A DNA stretch of 64,000 bases. It comes from Abelmoschus esculentus (lineage: Eukaryota; Streptophyta; Magnoliopsida; Malvales; Malvaceae). Shown piece by piece: positions 59,956 to 64,000 of the stretch (position 1 is the first letter of the stretch; the number at the start of each line of letters is the position of its first letter). Made by a program: the position numbers and the translations under genes. Under the pieces are notes generated by a model. It worked only from the letters and a program-made list of their open reading frames with translations. It ran no database searches and was not told the origin of the DNA. The stretch spans positions 382,001 to 446,000 of the forward strand of contig JAUCBN010000062.1 of assembly GCA_035048815.1 (NCBI GenBank), in the 5' to 3' direction.

Positions 59956-62900
59956 CATGTGTCGTTTAGTGTTTTAAACCATCCTTAAACATAATTGGTA
60001 AACTATTGATATGTGATATGGAAATCAATATTTCAACAATTTTATTTCTAGAAATTATTAATGATCTGTTGTTCAAGTTCATTTGTTTATCGATATTTGA
60101 ATTAGCTTTCTAGTTTATTGAGTTTGAAATTTTATGTATACCAAAAATCTTCACATGAAGATTCAGTCACCAAATTTATGTGTACAATACGAATTGATCC
60201 AGATTAGTCAGTACAAAGACCTAAAATTTAGAGGGCAACCAAAAAAGAGTAAATTGTCCAAAATTTTAATTTTTATAAAGATGAAGGATGAAATTCATAA
60301 TTAGACCATTTTTATCAAGGACCAGGGCTATAATTTAAATTTAGGATGAAAAGCCCAATCACAGTAATTAACCGGTTTGAACAAAGGCAAGTTTTAGCCC
60401 AAATTGACATCTTTCAAACTGGCCCACAAAAAACTCACTAAACTTTTATGAATAGATAAAACAATATTATAATCTTACTTATGGATTTAAGAATTTGATT
60501 TTATTCGATTTTAAATTTAATTTTAATTAAAGGTTAAAGAAGTTTTTAAAGTTTTTTATATTTAATTAAACTATTCAGATTTAGTGGTCAAAATTGGTCA
60601 AAGAGCTTAATCAATTCAATCTCTTAGTTCAGTGACTTAATTAATTAAATTTCTTGATTCAATGGTTTAATTAAATATTAAAAAATTAATTAGACCTTGA
60701 AGAGCTTAATTAATTTTTTAAAAATTTAAAGATTCATTAGACCTTTAAGCCTAAAATTTAAAATAAATATCGAACACCAAATATTTTATATTTAATTGTC
60801 AATTTAGAAGAAATTAGATTGTATGAATTCCATATATGGTAATATGGATTATGACATAAATATACTATATATTTAAGGGCACTCTTTTCTTGATTCGATT
60901 TTGACATTTATTCGTCGGGGTAAAATAAGGTTTTTAACGAGGATTTAATCATTATCAAAAATAATTAAATATATTATATATTCAACATATTCGATAAGAG
61001 TGAAAATGAGTTATTATCATTAGTGGGTTATCTAAGTGATGAACAACTTAATATCATTTATGAAGATTTCGAGTTTGAGTTTTGTGTATGCAAAATATTT
61101 CTACTTGGAGACAGTCATCCATTAAAATTAAATACGAGTTATAAATTAATTCGAATTACTTAAGACAAAATCTTAAAAACCGAAAGTTGAAAAAATTGGG
61201 TCATTGTCTTCGGTATAAGGCTCAACCACATTTGTCCTAATCAACTTAAAGAGAAGATATTGAATTTTGCATCAAATCCTTATCAAATTATATTTTGTTC
61301 GATTAAATTGATACTGCCAAATGTTAGGCAGCGATGGGAAATAGAATAAAGCATTTTAAAGTGTATTTTACCGAAATTAATTATTAATATATTTTATGTC
61401 TTTTTATTATATTTTTTTATGTATTTTAAACTCTAAACTCACTATTTTAAAGTGGGATACTAAAAAACACAATAAAAAGACAGACGATTTACGTTGGTTA
61501 TTACCAAACCAATTAACCATGTCTAATGAATGTTGTCGTGGGTCCCTGATTCCAGTATCTGACAGCAACGTGAACCAAACTGTGCGCATGGTTCCTCCCA
61601 TTGAATTGACTTCACTTGATGGTGAACCACAGCTGATCATGACCTCGTACAATTAGACACTGGGTGGGGACCAAACTACACGATAATGTAGTACGAGACG
61701 AGGTGGTCCTGTTGGTTTTAGACCATGGAAGGGGTAACAAGACGGGTCTTTTAGGTTTAGATAGGTTCCCACTTATCTGCAAACCTGTTGGATAAAGCAA
61801 CAATTGGAGAGAACAATAGACACAGCATATAGGGCTATAACAACATTATATATACCAATATGACAATGACATGGACCCACGTAAAACTTTATAAAATTTT
61901 ATGGATAAACAAAATTAAAATTTTTTTAGAAAATAAATTTTTATTTATATAAAAACATTATTTTTTAAATAATATAAAATTTTTAAGAGAACGACCACCC
62001 CTCCGATTACGTTAGTTCTATCCCAGGATGATGGTTGAGGGGGTCCCGTCTTGAAGCTAACAATGGGCCATTTCCAAAGGTTGTTTAACCCTTTCGCCTT
62101 TCAATCAACACTACTTTACATGTTTGCCAGCAAACTGTCCCCAGTTCAGGAAAAGGACTGTCAATAATATTTATATACCAATAATTAGTTGGTTAAATGT
62201 TCGAATCATGATGTTTTGAATAAAAAAATTAAATAAAAAATTATTTATGATAATTTTTTGTTAAACTCGATCTGAATTAATGGGTTAATGATTCGAATAT
62301 CGAGTCATAAAAATTCTGTCTCCATACAAATTTTGAACCGAATATTTTTGGAAACGTGAAGAAAAAACTTTATTCTTTGGGTAAATTTCACCGAAAGTCC
62401 TCAAAATGAGTCCCAATTTTTAAATTGGTCCCTAAGCTTCAAAATATTCTAATGTCTTTCCATCAAAAACGTGAATGAAACATAAAATTTAACGAACCGT
62501 GAAAATATTTACGAAATTATATAAAACTCACGTAACTTTTTACTGTAGTACAAATCGGTCCCTCCCATATCAATACAAAATAGACCAAGTCAAAGAGCAA
62601 CAAAACATGGTATGGATAGTTCTGTCATTGCCATATTTTTTGGAACAAGATGAGTTTCTTGCAATGTGATTGGTCCAAGAAACCAGCTGCCTTAGAAAAT
62701 TTGAAGAAAATATTATGTTTTTTCCTCATTGGTTCAACATGGACAGATGGTGATGTTTTTCACTCTTCTGACATTTTTTTTAACTGATATCACATGTATT
62801 ATCAACATATGACATGATTTTATTTTTAAGTTTATTTTGTCTTAACTAATCTAGATTAACCTAAATCGCACATCTAGTTTCACTGAGTAAATTTCTCAAT

Positions 62901-63879
62901 AAGATTTTTTATATACACAATATTTCGAATTCTAAATCTATTTAAGCGGAATCAAACTGTTCAATACTTAGATTAACCTTTGTCGGTTATTTTAATTTGA
63001 CACAAGATGAATTATTTGTAATTTAATGGAAAAAAAATACTATGACTCTTTTCGAAGTATTTTATTTTTCAATACTAAAAATATAAAATTTAAACTTTAA
63101 TTTTAAATTATAAATTTTAAATCTTAAACCCTAAAAAATATATTGTACCTCAAATTTTCTAAACCCTAATCACGTCCTCTTGAACCCTAAACCATAAACC
63201 TCTAATTTAAAACATAGACATAAATAGAAGCATGAGAAAAAAACAGACGATTTATACCTAAATTGAAGAATTAAAATCGTTATGACACCAATATAATATA
63301 ATCTTTAGCATAGGCTGAATTTGGTAAAATTTTTGGGAACCTCAAATGTTCAGTACCCACCATGGCTATTATTAAATAAAAAATTTATTTTTTATTCATA
63401 GAATTTAAAATTAGTATCTTATTAATGAAATATGATATTTTTTATTGTCCTTTAGGTTTTAGACTCTAAACTGATTAATCTAGTTAGATAGATTTATGTT
63501 ACACATCTAAATCTGATGGGTGAATCTTTTAACGAAAATTTTTTATATATATTATATTTTAAATTCAAAATTTATTTAAGTGATGTTAAATTGTTTATTA
63601 CTTAGATTATTTTGATCGCTGAAATTTGATATTTTTTAACCAAGTGTGTGTACATCTGTGAGAGCTCAATTAAATTCATAGAACTTTTCTACCTTTTTCA
63701 ACTGTTGAACTAATGGTGAGAGGGACAGAAATGGAACTTTATGGTCCTCATACATGATTCTCTCTTCTCTCTTTAATCTCCTTATCTCTCCTTTTGTTAT
63801 TCTTCTCCATTGCTGTCATTTCATATTAACAGACTCCATCGTTGCTTCCTCCTTTGTGTTCTTGGAGAGAAACCTGAAA

Positions 63880-64000
63880 ATGGCGTCGAGCAAAGCCGAT
63901 GGAAAGAGGAGGCTAATGGCGGAGGAAGAAGAAGAGGATCAAGAGGAAGAAGAAGATGGTACCACGGGAGACGATGAAAAGAAGAAGAGAGGCAAGACAG
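63880..64000 (+). CDS. N-terminus of an acidic/lysine-rich protein, cut by the window end
   Basis: ATG at 63880 opens a frame that runs off the window (40 codons): MASSKADGKRRLMAEEEEED, then an acidic run and GDDEKKKRGKT. The leader before it is pyrimidine-rich, as in expressed plant genes. The highly charged start suggests a nuclear protein, but no domain is visible and I do not identify it. If the ATG is not used, a second in-frame ATG follows at codon 13. Confidence 0.6.
   Translation, partial: MASSKADGKRRLMAEEEEEDQEEEEDGTTGDDEKKKRGKT

Larger units (their letters stand above)
58515..63879. other. 5.4-kb AT-rich intergenic region
   Basis: No coding sequence recognised. It includes the Dof promoter/leader, a SINE-like copy (58671-58813), a short MITE candidate (59769-59955), a dispersed-repeat end near 61480, a less AT-rich unrecognised patch at about 61480-61850, and another dispersed-repeat copy near 63110-63255. 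The last ~150 bp (CT-rich, CTTCTCTCTTTAATCTCC) look like the leader of the final gene. Confidence 0.6.

Noticed and set aside
61396..61656. Short open frames in the less AT-rich patch at 61.5 kb
   Set aside because: No family recognised; both strands open by chance.

Overview
The window is nuclear DNA of a flowering plant: intron-containing genes with GT-AG junctions, very AT-rich spacers, LTR retrotransposons, MITE-like foldbacks, and plant-only families (Dof, L-type lectin kinase, thaumatin-like, DUF506, CC-NBS-LRR). A eudicot is likely. A Malvales/cotton-like origin is a weak guess, based on protein flavour and on the TATCGATACC-rich LTR.

Layout. 1-5873 (+): 3' part of an SDE5-like DUF1771/Smr gene whose first visible exon is a 125-residue tandem repeat array. 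6575-9273 (+): a complete monothiol glutaredoxin GRXS17. 10596-15339 (+): a receptor kinase with a thaumatin domain followed by a WAK/LRK10L-type cysteine-rich ectodomain, a membrane span and a non-RD kinase, reconstructed from five phase-consistent exons. 16219-16674 (-): a small four-helix membrane protein. 18300-18745 (+): a lectin-kinase pseudogene, followed at 18984-20924 (+) by an intact L-type lectin kinase (class VII type) that lacks the metal-binding part of its lectin domain. 21643-25641: a 4.0 kb solo gypsy-type LTR with a perfect 5-bp target duplication. 29612-30811 (+): a DUF506 gene. 32016-34009 (+): a broken CC-NBS-LRR gene, plus a second NBS fragment. 34318-46623 (-): URB1, a 13-exon ribosome-biogenesis gene of about 2603 residues. 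48001-48684 (+): an osmotin-like thaumatin protein lacking one conserved cysteine. 50501-55847 (-): a decayed Copia element with nearly identical LTRs and a 5-bp target duplication. 57667-58514 (-): a Dof transcription factor. 63880-64000 (+): the start of an unidentified acidic protein.

There is no operon-like logic. Housekeeping genes (GRXS17 for redox/iron, URB1 for 60S ribosome assembly, the SDE5-like gene for RNA silencing) lie among immune-type genes (thaumatin-fusion kinase, lectin kinase, NLR remnants, osmotin-like protein) and transposons. Remnants next to the lectin kinase and the NLR indicate local duplication and decay.

I found no clear new multi-gene system. The observations most worth following are the Trp-motif repeat array of the SDE5-like gene, the thaumatin-WAK-kinase architecture with a stop codon sitting inside a splice donor, the lectin receptor without its metal-binding loop, and two miRNA-precursor-like foldbacks (9628-9769 and 57399-57477). 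Exon models were made by eye from splice consensus, phase and family homology; no alignment or expression data were available.
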